Counted from the stretch's first letter, positions 8,391 to 17,166 are shown. The stretch: DNA of 64,000 nt from Sphingobacteriaceae bacterium GW460-11-11-14-LB5 (GCA_002151545.1 CP021237.1:1178001-1242000), one strand, 5' to 3'. The notes: generated from the letters alone by a model not told the origin. Numbers and translations are program-made.

Positions 8391-9209
8391 ATGAATTTAA
8401 AAGAAAAAGTAATCATCATTACTGGCGCATCGAGCGGAATCGGAAAAGCTTGTGCCGAAGAATTTGCAAAACGTGGCGCTAATTTGGTTTTGGCTGCCCG
8501 CCAATATGTAACGCTTTGCGAAATTACCGCCGATCTGGAGAAAAAATATAATATCAGGGCTGTGGCTGTCCAGGCTGATGTAAGCAAAGAAACCGATTGC
8601 GAACTCATTATCAAACAGGCTTTGGTTTCGTTTCAAAAGATTGATGTGCTGGTTAATAATGCTGGATTATCGATGCGTGCACTGTTTAACGATTTAGATT
8701 TATCAGTGCTTAAAAACCTGATGGATGTGAACTTTTGGGGAACGGTTTACTGCACCAAATATGCTTTGCCTGAGATTTTGAAAACCAAAGGTACTGTAGT
8801 TGGTGTATCATCAATTGCAGGTTTCCGTGGTTTGCCGGGCAGAACGGGTTATTCGGCCTCTAAATTTGCAATGAATGGTTTTATGGAATCTTTGCGGACT
8901 GAATTACTTAAAACAGGTGTAAATGTACTTTTGGCCTGTCCGGGTTTTACGGCTTCGAATATCCGTGTAACGGCCTTATCAAAAGATGGTGCTGCACATG
9001 GCGAAACCAGCATGGATGAAGGTAAAATGATGACATCGGAAGAAGTGGCCAGCATTATTGCCGATGGTATTGAAAAACGTAAACGTACCTTAATCATGAC
9101 CGGACAAGGAAAATTGGCGGTATGGATGAATAAACTGTTTCCAGCCTTTGTAGATAAAAAGGTTTTTGATCTGTTTGCGAAAGAGAAAAATCCGTTGATA
9201 AAAGGGTAG
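8391..9209 (+). CDS. SDR family oxidoreductase
   Basis: A 272-residue classical short-chain dehydrogenase/reductase. The NAD(P)-binding motif TGASSGIGKACAEEF is near residue 11, NNAG near 88, a catalytic serine at GVSSIAG near 141, and the Tyr-Lys pair in YSASK near 155-159. Length and the C-terminal KRTLIMTGQGKLAVWMNKLFP segment resemble the DHRS7B-like SDRs. Arg after the glycine motif and AARQ at the end of strand 2 suggest NADP(H) preference. No pathway neighbour indicates the substrate. Confidence 0.9.
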   Translation: MNLKEKVIIITGASSGIGKACAEEFAKRGANLVLAARQYVTLCEITADLEKKYNIRAVAVQADVSKETDCELIIKQALVSFQKIDVLVNNAGLSMRALFNDLDLSVLKNLMDVNFWGTVYCTKYALPEILKTKGTVVGVSSIAGFRGLPGRTGYSASKFAMNGFMESLRTELLKTGVNVLLACPGFTASNIRVTALSKDGAAHGETSMDEGKMMTSEEVASIIADGIEKRKRTLIMTGQGKLAVWMNKLFPAFVDKKVFDLFAKEKNPLIKG

Positions 9210-9866
9210 GAGGTTGAGGGGTATAAAGGCGGAAGGTTTAGGGTGTAGGGGTAAATGGGGTTAGCGTGTAGCGGTTAGGGTTTAGGGTGGAAGGTTAAAT
9301 AGGAGATTCAAACTGGCTAATTGTCAGTCGGAGCGGAGTCGAAGACCCTTAACAACCATCATTCAACTAGATAGCCCCTAATCCAGATGTGAAATCCAAC
9401 CGTGTGGACAAATATATTTAAGAATAATCTAGGCATTTTGCTAAGCAACTTTAATAAAGCACACATTTTACAGAAGGACGCTGTCAATCCCAAGTGGCCG
9501 AAGAATCGAAAAAACAGTTGCAGAAGAGCACAAATGGCACTGCCAAACCTAAAACGTAGTGGTTTTGTGAAAATAATCTTCAAACTTTCACTTAGCAGAA
9601 ACGAGCAAAACAAAGTGCCGCTGTTTTTTTGATGAGTGTGGGTGGTGAGGTGCCACATTGCTGGATTGACAAAGCGCTTTGGGTACTTTGGCGCCCCAAA
9701 GTACCATGCCCCCGCGGCATAGAGCGGGAAAATCAAAATTTGTACCGAATCTTCGGGCAGCATGACGATCGTTTTAGGAATTTGTACTAAAAAACTGATG
9801 CAGCTTATGAAAATCCACATCTACAACAATTTCGTTTATTCACTGTTGAAATGATAAACCTTTTTT
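9210..9866. other. 657-bp intergenic region without a supported gene
   Basis: The first 100 bases are G-rich with TTTAGGG-like words (for example GGTTAGGGTTTAGGGTGG at 9266). GGTACTTTGG at 9682-9691 and CCAAAGTACC at 9696-9705 form a perfect 10-bp inverted repeat, followed by a GC-rich CCCCCGCGGC stretch. Open frames exist on both strands (9402-9632 plus, 9359-9820 minus), but they show no domain, signal or family pattern, and I do not call them genes. The region may be a dispersed repeat remnant. Confidence 0.5.
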
Positions 9867-10706
9867 ATGTATAAACCCCTTGTTCTATTGATGCTCTTGT
9901 TTCAAACGATACTTTCTGTTGCGCAGGTTAAAAAAGTAAAAAATATCAATTATGCGGGCAATGCTGATGAGGCCAATACGCTGAATATTTTTTATAAAAA
10001 CGATAGCATCAAAAATAAACCTGTTCTGGTTTTTATTCATGGCGGCTCATGGAGTAGTGGGAAGAAAGAGACTTATTGGTGGTTGGGGAGGAATTTCGCG
10101 CGGAAAGGTGTAGTTACCGTCATTATCAATTACCCATTGGCGCCAAATGTTCAATATGAAAAAATGGGCGATGACTGCGCTTTGGCTGTAAAATGGGTTA
10201 AAACGCATATTGCGGATTATACAGCAAATGCAGACAAAATTTTTATAATGGGGCATTCGGCGGGGGCACATCTGGCCGAGTTAATCAATGCTGATCCTAG
10301 ATATTTTAACAAAGCTGGAATTAAAAATCCGATTAAAGGTGTAATCCTGAACGATCCTTTTGGGCTCGATATGAACGAATATTTAACCACCGCCGAAAAA
10401 GACCATTTTTATTTCGATTTCATCAGAACCTTTACCGATCAGCCTGCGGTGTGGAAAGTAGCTTCGCCATTAGATTATGTGAAGAATATTAAAAACCCGC
10501 ATTTACTTTTTTATGGAAGCAAAACTTATGGTGCCATTAAATTGCAGACACCAAGGTTATACGAAAAGCTTAAAGCTAACCATGTTCCTGTCGAAATAAA
10601 GGAGATTAAAGGTAAAAGCCATGTGCCGATGATTAGCCAGATGATTTTTGGTGGAAATCAGTTGTATGAGGATATTTTGGATTTTATCCAAAAGACATCA
10701 TCCTAA
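9867..10706 (+). CDS. Secreted alpha/beta-hydrolase (esterase/lipase type)
   Basis: A 279-residue exported hydrolase with a signal peptide ending near SVAQ (residue 20). The oxyanion motif HGGSWSSGKKE is near residue 58, the nucleophile elbow GHSAGAHLAEL near 128, and the likely catalytic histidine in GKSHVPMI near 252, in the order of carboxylesterase/BD-FAE-like hydrolases. An aspartate in the INDPFG or preceding segments could complete the triad, but I cannot fix which. It stands alone between two intergenic repeat-bearing gaps. Substrate unknown. Confidence 0.85.
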   Translation: MYKPLVLLMLLFQTILSVAQVKKVKNINYAGNADEANTLNIFYKNDSIKNKPVLVFIHGGSWSSGKKETYWWLGRNFARKGVVTVIINYPLAPNVQYEKMGDDCALAVKWVKTHIADYTANADKIFIMGHSAGAHLAELINADPRYFNKAGIKNPIKGVILNDPFGLDMNEYLTTAEKDHFYFDFIRTFTDQPAVWKVASPLDYVKNIKNPHLLFYGSKTYGAIKLQTPRLYEKLKANHVPVEIKEIKGKSHVPMISQMIFGGNQLYEDILDFIQKTSS

Positions 10707-10735
10707 AAGTTGTCAACTTTTTTCAATAAAAGTAT

Positions 10736-10828
10736 CGTCATCTCGACTGGAGCACAGTCCCGAATTTTCGGGAGAGAGATCCATCTAAATAGATTTCTCG
10801 ACTGCGTTGCACTCCGCTCGAAATGACG
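10736..10828. repeat. CGTCA...TGACG inverted-repeat element
   Basis: A 93-bp element beginning CGTCATCTCGACTGGAG and ending CTCGAAATGACG, with AGATCCATCTAAATAGATTTCT as a central palindrome and CCCGAATTTTCGGG as an inner hairpin. It lies between the convergent hydrolase and potassium-channel genes and might also act as a bidirectional transcription barrier. Confidence 0.75.
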
Positions 10829-10855
10829 GTATCGCGAGGCAAATAATAAAAATCT

Positions 10856-11797
10856 TTACACCGTCCGCGTAACCTTATCCAGCTTACTGTAATCCATGAC
10901 CATTTTACCCGCCTCGTTATGGTAATACATTTTCTCAAACTTAGCGTCCATTTCGATTTCCTCATCCTGATAACTGGTTCTGGTATGAATGTGTTGCGAA
11001 AAAGTATCATCAAAAGCCTTAAGCATTACAAAAATTTCTACCTCTGCATGTTGCAACTCCGTTAACGATTTTTCGTAAAACGGACTGTCTTCTGTAATGG
11101 GATGTACCAATGTCCAGTTTAAAGACAGGATGCCGATTTTATCACGCTCCAGTGCCAAAGGATAAAATCTTCTCACCTGTTTGCCATCAACCGTTTCGTT
11201 GTACGACATTACCATCTGTACCTCTACCTCGATGAGCTGATTCCGTCTTAAATTAACCAAACGGCACATCAGGCCGTGACCTTTCTCATAAGGCGCAATC
11301 ACCATTTTTTTACTAAAACTTACCTTAGATGTAGGTCGGCTGAAACGGCCGTACAATAAACCTGTTGCTAAAGCAAAAGCCAGCAGGCCCAGCATACTTT
11401 CGAATGCCGCCAAAATACTCGTGATAAAACCCTGTGGCGAAATGTGACCATAACCTACCGTAGAAATGGTTTGGGCAGAAAAGAAAAATGCATCAAAAAA
11501 CTGATCGCGGAGTGTTAAACCTTTAGCACCTTCCAGGTTTTCGATTCCAACCACATTATATAATACTGCGAATATGGTATTCACAATGAGGTAGGCGACA
11601 AGAATAACAAAGAAAAAACGCGGCCAGCTCATGGTAACCAGTCGGGTGTAGGTATCATCGAACTTAAACCAGGGCAGGCCGGTACGCTCGATATTTGCAG
11701 AACCATCGGGGTTAAGCATGCGCTGGTTTTTGGTAACGGGATTGGATCCGAAACCGAAATCATCATTAAACTGTACTTTTCTTTTAAAGAAAGCCAT
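10856..11797 (-). CDS. Inward-rectifier-type potassium channel (KirBac-like)
   Basis: A 313-residue channel subunit. Two membrane helices (about residues 55-80 and 122-148) flank a pore loop with the selectivity filter TISTVGYGHISP near residue 115. The C-terminal half is the beta-rich cytoplasmic Kir domain, recognisable from LMCRLVNLRRNQLIEVEV near 177 and LNWTLVHPITEDSPFY near 227. Order and length match bacterial KirBac proteins, which form tetramers gated by the cytoplasmic domain. No regulator is adjacent. Family assignment is strong; gating ligands cannot be inferred. Confidence 0.93.
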   Translation of the reverse strand: MAFFKRKVQFNDDFGFGSNPVTKNQRMLNPDGSANIERTGLPWFKFDDTYTRLVTMSWPRFFFVILVAYLIVNTIFAVLYNVVGIENLEGAKGLTLRDQFFDAFFFSAQTISTVGYGHISPQGFITSILAAFESMLGLLAFALATGLLYGRFSRPTSKVSFSKKMVIAPYEKGHGLMCRLVNLRRNQLIEVEVQMVMSYNETVDGKQVRRFYPLALERDKIGILSLNWTLVHPITEDSPFYEKSLTELQHAEVEIFVMLKAFDDTFSQHIHTRTSYQDEEIEMDAKFEKMYYHNEAGKMVMDYSKLDKVTRTV

Positions 11798-11857
11798 ATA
11801 TTTTTAGAAAGATTTTGGAATATTAAAAAACTATGTCAATATTTGCTTTATACAAAC

Positions 11858-11911
11858 ATGATAATTAAAAACTTAAATAACAATTGGTGGTGGCATAACG
11901 AAATTCGTTAG
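11858..11911 (+). CDS. trpL: trp operon leader peptide
   Basis: A 17-codon frame encoding MIIKNLNNNWWWHNEIR, with three consecutive Trp codons at 11885-11893. It ends 47 bases before an intrinsic terminator that precedes the trp genes. A run of Trp codons in a short leader ahead of a terminator is the classic sign of attenuation by ribosome stalling on low charged tRNA-Trp. The start is the only ATG in frame before the Trp run. Its product probably has no function beyond being translated. Confidence 0.88.
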   Translation: MIIKNLNNNWWWHNEIR

Positions 11912-11987
11912 GCAAATTCTATTGTTATATATTTTAAAATATTTTAAACACAACGAAGAGGATTGCCCAAAAAGCAATCCTTTTTTT
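11897..11987 (+). promoter_or_regulatory. trp attenuator
   Basis: AACGAA/TTCGTT overlaps the end of the leader peptide as a small pause hairpin. GGCAA at 11911-11915 can pair with TTGCC at 11963-11967, which is part of the terminator's 5' arm, giving a candidate antiterminator. The terminator stem is AGGATTGC (11959-11966) with GCAATCCT (11974-11981) and a T run to 11988. The pairing scheme is read by eye, not folded. Confidence 0.75.
11959..11987 (+). terminator. Attenuator terminator hairpin
   Basis: An 8-bp perfect stem with a 7-base loop is followed by at least six T residues. It sits between the leader peptide and trpD, so it would end transcripts early when Trp-tRNA is plentiful. Confidence 0.85.
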
Positions 11988-12005
11988 ATGCAATTTTTTT
12001 GAAGT

Positions 12006-12065
12006 CGTCATGCTGATTTAGTTTAGCATCTATTTAAAAGATTCTGAATCAAGTTCAGAATGACG
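12006..12065. repeat. CGTCA...TGACG element between trp attenuator and trpD
   Basis: A 60-bp member of the dispersed family, beginning CGTCATGCTGATTTAG and ending GTTCAGAATGACG, with an AGATTCTGAATC-type centre. It lies wholly between the attenuator terminator and the trpD start, and so would be part of the readthrough leader RNA. Confidence 0.7.
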
Positions 12066-12083
12066 GAAATGAGTATACAAAAC

Positions 12084-13073
12084 ATGAAAAAAATATTAAA
12101 CCATTTATTCGAGAACAAAAGTTTTAGCAGGGAAGAAGCAAAGAACATTTTAATCTCCATTTCTGAAGGGGCATTTAATTCTTCACAAATTGCTGCTTTT
12201 ATTACGGCTTATGCCATGCGTAATATTACGGTACAGGAGTTACAGGGTTTTCGGGATGCGATGCTTGATATGTGCGTTAAGGTAAACTTATCGGGTTACG
12301 ATTTGATTGATCTTTGTGGTACCGGAGGTGATGGTAAAGACACTTTCAATATTTCCACCCTGTCTTCATTTGTGGTGGCAGGTGCTGGTCATCATGTAGC
12401 CAAACACGGTAATTATGGCGTTTCTTCGGGCTGTGGCTCTTCTAACGTAATGGAATATTTAGGTTATACGTTCACCAATAATGAGGATACATTAAAGCGT
12501 AATTTAGATGCTGCAGGGATCTGTTTTTTACATGCACCACTGTTTAATCCGGCGATGAAAATTGTGGCACCAATTCGTAAGGAACTGGGCGTAAAAACAT
12601 TTTTCAATATGCTAGGGCCAATGGTTAACCCCGGACAGCCAAAATACCAGATGGTAGGTGTATTCAGCTTGGAACTAGCACGCTTATACGCCTATTTATA
12701 TCAGGATACGGATAAAAGTTATACCATTGTACATGCTCTGGAGGGTTACGATGAAGTTTCGCTAACCTGCGATGTGAAAACCTTTTCGAATAAGGGGGAG
12801 CAGATTTTAACTCTTCAGGATATGGGCTTTGATAAGGTGGAGGTGAATGCGATTAAAGGTGGCGATACCGTAGAGTCATCAGCCAAAATATTTATGGATG
12901 TTTTAAATGGTAAAGCTACAGATGTACAGAACAATGTGGTGTTGTGTAATTCAGCATTGGCCATTAAAACCATAAAACCACAACAATCTTTTGCCGATTG
13001 TTTTTATGAAGCGGAAGAATCGTTAATGAGCAAAAAAGCACTTAACAGTTTCAAACAACTATTGGCATGTTAA
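12084..13073 (+). CDS. trpD: Anthranilate phosphoribosyltransferase
   Basis: Transfers phosphoribosyl from PRPP to anthranilate in tryptophan synthesis. The PRPP-binding motif LCGTGGDGKDTFNIST is near residue 80, with HGNYGVSSGCGSSNVMEYLG following, as in TrpD. I place the start at ATG 12084 (MKKILNHLFENK), the usual N-terminus; an in-frame ATG at 12060 falls within the upstream repeat. It is the first structural gene of this operon, and its stop overlaps trpF by 7 bases. trpE and trpG, which normally come first, are not here. The leader peptide and attenuator upstream predict control by tryptophan supply. Confidence 0.95.
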   Translation: MKKILNHLFENKSFSREEAKNILISISEGAFNSSQIAAFITAYAMRNITVQELQGFRDAMLDMCVKVNLSGYDLIDLCGTGGDGKDTFNISTLSSFVVAGAGHHVAKHGNYGVSSGCGSSNVMEYLGYTFTNNEDTLKRNLDAAGICFLHAPLFNPAMKIVAPIRKELGVKTFFNMLGPMVNPGQPKYQMVGVFSLELARLYAYLYQDTDKSYTIVHALEGYDEVSLTCDVKTFSNKGEQILTLQDMGFDKVEVNAIKGGDTVESSAKIFMDVLNGKATDVQNNVVLCNSALAIKTIKPQQSFADCFYEAEESLMSKKALNSFKQLLAC

Positions 13074-13696
13074 AGTTAAAAGTTTGTGGAATGCGTTTAG
13101 CCGCCAATATTGCGGCGGTTGCAGAATTGCAGCCAGATTACCTGGGTTTTATCTTTTATGAAAAATCGCCCAGACTGATCAGTGATGTTTCTGCTGAATT
13201 AATCAAATACATTCCATCTGAGATTAAAACCGTAGGTGTTTTTGTAAATGAAGACTTAGAAAAAGTAAAGGATAAAGTAAACACATTGAAGCTAAAAGCT
13301 GTTCAGTTACATGGCAGCGAATCGCCTGAATACTGTGCAGCATTAAAAACCGCCTTTGGCTCGTTACAAGTAATCAAAGCCTTTGGAATAGATGAGGATT
13401 TCGATTTTTCTGAGCTGGAAACTTATTTAGGTGTGGTGGATTATTTCCTGTTTGATACCAAAACCAAAGCACATGGTGGATCGGGAAAAACATTCGATTG
13501 GTCTGTTTTAGACCGATATACTTATACCAAACCTTACTTTTTAAGTGGCGGAATTGATTTAGAACATGCCCCGGCCATAAAAAACATAAACGACGAACGT
13601 TTATATGCGTTGGATATCAATAGCAGATTTGAAATTGAACCAGGCTTAAAAGATGCAGAGAAGATTAAAGAATTTATAAAAGAAATGAATAAATAA
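13067..13696 (+). CDS. trpF: Phosphoribosylanthranilate isomerase
   Basis: A 209-residue TIM-barrel enzyme catalysing the Amadori rearrangement of phosphoribosylanthranilate. The catalytic cysteine is in KVCGMR at the N-terminus, VQLHGSES near residue 80 is a family motif, and the general acid aspartate is in LFDTKTKAHGGSGKTFDW near 127. LSGGID near 163 is part of the phosphate-binding site. It overlaps the end of trpD by 7 bases, so trpC (indoleglycerol-phosphate synthase), often between them, is missing from this locus. Length is normal. Confidence 0.95.
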   Translation: MLKLKVCGMRLAANIAAVAELQPDYLGFIFYEKSPRLISDVSAELIKYIPSEIKTVGVFVNEDLEKVKDKVNTLKLKAVQLHGSESPEYCAALKTAFGSLQVIKAFGIDEDFDFSELETYLGVVDYFLFDTKTKAHGGSGKTFDWSVLDRYTYTKPYFLSGGIDLEHAPAIKNINDERLYALDINSRFEIEPGLKDAEKIKEFIKEMNK

Positions 13697-13747
13697 GTTG
13701 TTATTCATAACCCCTGGTTTCAACCAAGGGAAGGAAAAGAAAAAAAC

Positions 13748-14929
13748 ATGAAATACAAAGTAAACGAAAAAGGATATTATGGAGATTTTGGTGGCGCGTA
13801 CATCCCCGAAATGCTTTATCCAAACGTAGAAGAATTGCGTCAAAACTATTTAAAGATTATTGATGATGCCGATTTTCAAAAGGAATTTCATCAATTATTG
13901 AAAGATTATGTTGGCCGTCCTTCGCCTTTATATCTGGCCAAAAGGTATTCGGAAAGATATGGTGCCAATATTTTCTTAAAAAGAGAAGATTTAAACCATA
14001 CCGGTGCACATAAGATCAACAATACCATCGGCCAGATTTTACTGGCAGAGAAGCTGGGCAAAAAAAGAATTATCGCCGAAACAGGCGCTGGTCAGCATGG
14101 TGTAGCCACGGCAACGGTATGTGCGCTGCGTAACCTGGAGTGTGTGATTTACATGGGTGAAGTCGATATCGAGCGCCAGGCACCGAACGTGGCCCGTATG
14201 AAAATGCTGGGCGCCAAGGTGGTTCCCGCAAGTTCAGGGAGTAAAACCTTAAAAGATGCCACTAATGAGGCGATGCGCGATTGGATCAACAATCCGGTAG
14301 ATACGCATTACATTATCGGTTCGGTGGTTGGCCCGCATCCTTACCCTGATATGGTAGCGATTTTCCAATCGATTATCTCGGAAGAAACCAAAAAACAACT
14401 ATTGGAGCAAACCGGAAGCGATCAGCCTGATTATGTTTTGGCTTGCGTAGGTGGTGGCAGTAACGCCATGGGTATGTTTTACCATTTTATGGATGATGAA
14501 AATGTGAAACTCATTGCGGTTGAAGCTGCGGGAAAAGGGGTATCGAGTGGGTTTTCTGCAGCAACTACTTATCTGGGTAAAGAAGGTGTGCTCCATGGCA
14601 GCAGAAGTATTTTAATGCAAACGGAAGACGGGCAGGTGGTGGAACCGCATTCGGTTTCTGCCGGATTGGATTACCCGGGGATTGGTCCACAGCATGCACA
14701 TTTGTTTAAAACCGGTCGCGGACAATATGTTTCCATCACCGATGAAGAAAGTTTAGATGCAGGTTTGCTTTGCACCCAATTGGAAGGGATTATCCCGGCG
14801 ATTGAAAGTGCACACGCCCTGGCTTACTTAGAAAAAATGGAATTTAAAGGTGGCGAAAACGTAGTGGTTTGCCTTTCAGGTCGTGGCGACAAGGATCTGG
14901 ATACTTATATTAAATATTTTAACTTATAG
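13748..14929 (+). CDS. trpB: Tryptophan synthase beta chain
   Basis: A 393-residue PLP enzyme that joins indole and serine. The PLP lysine is in [10 protein letters not shown] near residue 88, the Glu of the catalytic site in [11 protein letters not shown] near 110, and the glycine-rich phosphate loop in [10 protein letters not shown] near 233. The start [18 protein letters not shown] is the standard TrpB N-terminus. The 51-base spacer after trpF contains an imperfect hairpin (CCCTGGTT and AACCAAGG, 13712-13729), possibly an RNA stability or pausing element. It forms the alpha-beta complex with TrpA downstream. Confidence 0.97.
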   Translation: MKYKVNEKGYYGDFGGAYIPEMLYPNVEELRQNYLKIIDDADFQKEFHQLLKDYVGRPSPLYLAKRYSERYGANIFLKREDLNHTGAHKINNTIGQILLAEKLGKKRIIAETGAGQHGVATATVCALRNLECVIYMGEVDIERQAPNVARMKMLGAKVVPASSGSKTLKDATNEAMRDWINNPVDTHYIIGSVVGPHPYPDMVAIFQSIISEETKKQLLEQTGSDQPDYVLACVGGGSNAMGMFYHFMDDENVKLIAVEAAGKGVSSGFSAATTYLGKEGVLHGSRSILMQTEDGQVVEPHSVSAGLDYPGIGPQHAHLFKTGRGQYVSITDEESLDAGLLCTQLEGIIPAIESAHALAYLEKMEFKGGENVVVCLSGRGDKDLDTYIKYFNL

Positions 14930-15035
14930 ATATGAGATAATAGATGTGAGACATGAGACGATGGACTTTCTGATAAGCACTTAATCTCCCATCTCACATC
15001 TCCCATCTCACGTCTCACATTTCAAGGCTAAAAAC
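14930..15035. repeat. Dispersed repeat in the trpB-trpA spacer
   Basis: About 100 bases rich in ATGTGAGACATGAGAC and its complement-like words CATCTCACGTCTCACAT. The two halves are complementary enough to form a long hairpin inside the operon. There is no terminator-like T run, so trpA is probably still cotranscribed. Confidence 0.6.
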
Positions 15036-15803
15036 ATGAACCGAATTAAACAACTCTTCCAGGAGAAGAAAAATATATTATCAATTTATTATACCGCTGG
15101 TTATCCAAATACTGGCGATACGCTGCAAATTGCAGAGGCATTGGAGCAATCGGGTGCCGATATGCTCGAGATAGGGTTCCCTTACTCAGATCCAGTTGCC
15201 GATGGACCGGTAATTCAGGCGAGTAGCAAACAGTCATTAGATCAGGGAATGACGCTTCAGCTGCTTTTCGAACAGTTGAAAGACTTACGCAAAAAGGTTA
15301 CTATTCCTGTTTTGTTAATGGGTTATGTGAACCCTGTTTTGCAGTTTGGCGTAGAAAAGTTCTGTGAAGCCTGTGCCGAAGTAGGCGTAGATGGTTGTAT
15401 TGTTCCCGATCTGCCGATGGTAGAATACGAGGAGTTTTATAAAGATTGCTTCGAAAAACATAACCTGAGCAATGTGTTTTTAATCACCCCTCAAACAGCT
15501 GAAGAACGGATCCATAAAATTGACGGCTTAACCAATGGATTTATCTATTTGTTATCATCATCGGCTACTACGGGTAAAAACCTCGAAGTAGGCAATACCA
15601 CTGAAGCCTATTTCAGCAGGATTAAAAACCTGAACCTGAAGAATCCAACCATGATTGGTTTCGGGATCAGCGATAAACAAACTTTTGATAAGGCCTGCTC
15701 GTATGCGAATGGCGCTATTATCGGTACAGCTTTCGTTAAAGCCATCGCTGATGGGAATTTAGCAGAAAGTGTGAGCAATTTCATGAAAAAGTTTAAGGAT
15801 TAG
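15036..15803 (+). CDS. trpA: Tryptophan synthase alpha chain
   Basis: A 255-residue TIM-barrel subunit that cleaves indole-3-glycerol phosphate. The catalytic Glu and Asp are in MLEIGFPYSDPVADGP near residues 46-60, VPDLPMVEYEEF is near 130, and the phosphate site includes LSSSATTG near 178 and IGFGISD near 210. It is the last trp gene here, after a 106-base repeat-bearing spacer. Length and motifs are complete. Confidence 0.96.
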   Translation: MNRIKQLFQEKKNILSIYYTAGYPNTGDTLQIAEALEQSGADMLEIGFPYSDPVADGPVIQASSKQSLDQGMTLQLLFEQLKDLRKKVTIPVLLMGYVNPVLQFGVEKFCEACAEVGVDGCIVPDLPMVEYEEFYKDCFEKHNLSNVFLITPQTAEERIHKIDGLTNGFIYLLSSSATTGKNLEVGNTTEAYFSRIKNLNLKNPTMIGFGISDKQTFDKACSYANGAIIGTAFVKAIADGNLAESVSNFMKKFKD

Positions 15804-16189
15804 TGTTTTACCACAAAGACAAAAAGGCACATTCAGTCGGTTCGTCATTTCGACCGTAGCGGAGAAATCTAACTAGATAGATCTCTCCGCTTCACTGCGT
15901 TCCGGTCGAGATGACGGTCAATCTATCGGGTCGTCGCCTTGAACTTATTTTACTGTGTAGCTTTCCGCTTCGCTCAAGGTCTTAGTGGTTAAAACTTTTA
16001 TTATAGTTTTTCACCACATAAGAAATGTAAGAACATATTAGGTATAGCACTTATATGCGACTTATATACCTTATATGGTTTAGTCTTTTGACGGCTATTA
16101 TTTAGGCAGATAACTTTGTATCTGGTAATTAATAAACTAATAAAACATCTCCGTGTTAATCTGTGCCTCCGTGGCAATAAAACTCACTA
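15804..16189. other. Intergenic region after trpA with repeat element
   Basis: It contains a CGTCA...TGACG element at 15843-15916, with the palindromic core AAATCTAACTAGATAGATCTC between TTTCGACCG and CGGTCGAGATGACG arms. The rest is AT-rich and ends in a CTCCGTGTTAATCTGTGCC phrase next to the GNAT gene. No gene is seen. Confidence 0.65.
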
Positions 16190-16633
16190 TTAAGCGCTTC
16201 GTTTCACCCAATCCGCATAAGTCATTTCAAATTTCACTTCACCTTTGTTGACCAATCCAACGTTTTTCCAGCCTTGCCGGGTATAAAATTCTTCCGCGCG
16301 GGTATTGGGCGAGGTACCCAACCAAACCGTTTCCTGAGTTTGATTAAAATACCAGTCCATCATCAATCGGTGCAGCTCTTTACCAATGCCTTTACCTTCA
16401 AATTCGGGACGAAGAAATAAAGCCCAGATGTTATGTTCTTTCAGGTCAACAATGGAAAAACCGACCAGTTCTCCATCCACTTCGCAAACCCATCCTTTGC
16501 CGCGCTGCGTCATAAATTCTTCGCAATCTTTGTCAGTCACCAGCGCCGGATCAGACAAAGTGTTCTCTTTTACCGCATGCCTGACAATTTGTATCGCTGG
16601 TATGTCAGTTAGGCGTGCTTCACGGAATATCAT
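16190..16633 (-). CDS. GNAT family N-acetyltransferase
   Basis: A 147-residue acetyl-CoA-dependent acyltransferase of unknown substrate. The N-terminal IFREARLTDIPAIQIVRHAV is typical of GNATs, and the acetyl-CoA-binding loop LRPEFEGKGIGKELHRL (R/Q-x-x-G-x-G/A form) is near residue 75. LGTSPNTRAEEFYTRQGWKNVG near 105-125 is the usual last strand-helix of the fold. It is transcribed alone, with repeat-rich DNA on both sides. Confidence 0.88.
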   Translation of the reverse strand: MIFREARLTDIPAIQIVRHAVKENTLSDPALVTDKDCEEFMTQRGKGWVCEVDGELVGFSIVDLKEHNIWALFLRPEFEGKGIGKELHRLMMDWYFNQTQETVWLGTSPNTRAEEFYTRQGWKNVGLVNKGEVKFEMTYADWVKRSA

Positions 16634-17166
16634 TGTACTAAGATAATGATTGGTTGGAATTTATTTATCATGCTGTGAGAGAATGGAGCGCAATTGCAGT
16701 TCTAATCAGTTTCAGCGTTCCCGCTTTCCTTTCTGCCCCCGATGAAATATCGGTGGCATCCATTCAATCGGGGCCAGGCACAAAGTTTATTGCCAACAGG
16801 CGTGGACTAACGTTTAATAAACCTGACAGCAGCGACAGCCCCTTCATGATTTTTATATAGGGATCATGAGGGCTACAGCGAATGGCGGGGCTTTCGGGTC
16901 CGATAAACACCGGAACCCGCTTTTCAAAAAAAATATGACTTCGCTCTCTTTAACTGCCTGCACTGCCAAAAAGGCTGCGGCAGTTGCTTTTCAAAATAAA
17001 AAAAATGTCAGCCCTGTCAGTTGAGAAAAAAATGTCATCCTATTCTTTCAATATATGATCATGATTAAAAAAGCTTGTTTAAACGCAAATAGACCGCTAT
17101 TTATTTCTGAAAAACGCGATATGACAAATGAATGATTGTGAATTCTGGAATTGGTTCTACATTTGC
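16634..17166. other. Intergenic region with strong inverted repeats
   Basis: AGCCCCTTCATGAT (16837-16850) pairs imperfectly with ATCATGAGGGCT (16863-16874), CCCCGAT with ATCGGGG near 16736-16775, and GCGGG with CCCGC across 16885-16921. The three hairpins in about 190 bases look like a structured repeat element rather than a gene. A 68-codon frame at 16654-16860 crosses them and is not called. The last 130 bases are AT-rich and lead to the tetR operator. Confidence 0.5.

Noticed and set aside
9359..9820. 153-codon minus-strand frame and an overlapping 76-codon plus-strand frame
   Set aside because: Neither shows a recognisable family, signal peptide of normal form or plausible start context, and they overlap a strong palindrome and GC-rich repeat-like DNA.
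16654..16860. 68-codon plus-strand frame before tetR
   Set aside because: It runs through the inverted repeats, has no family pattern and no promoter; more likely accidental.
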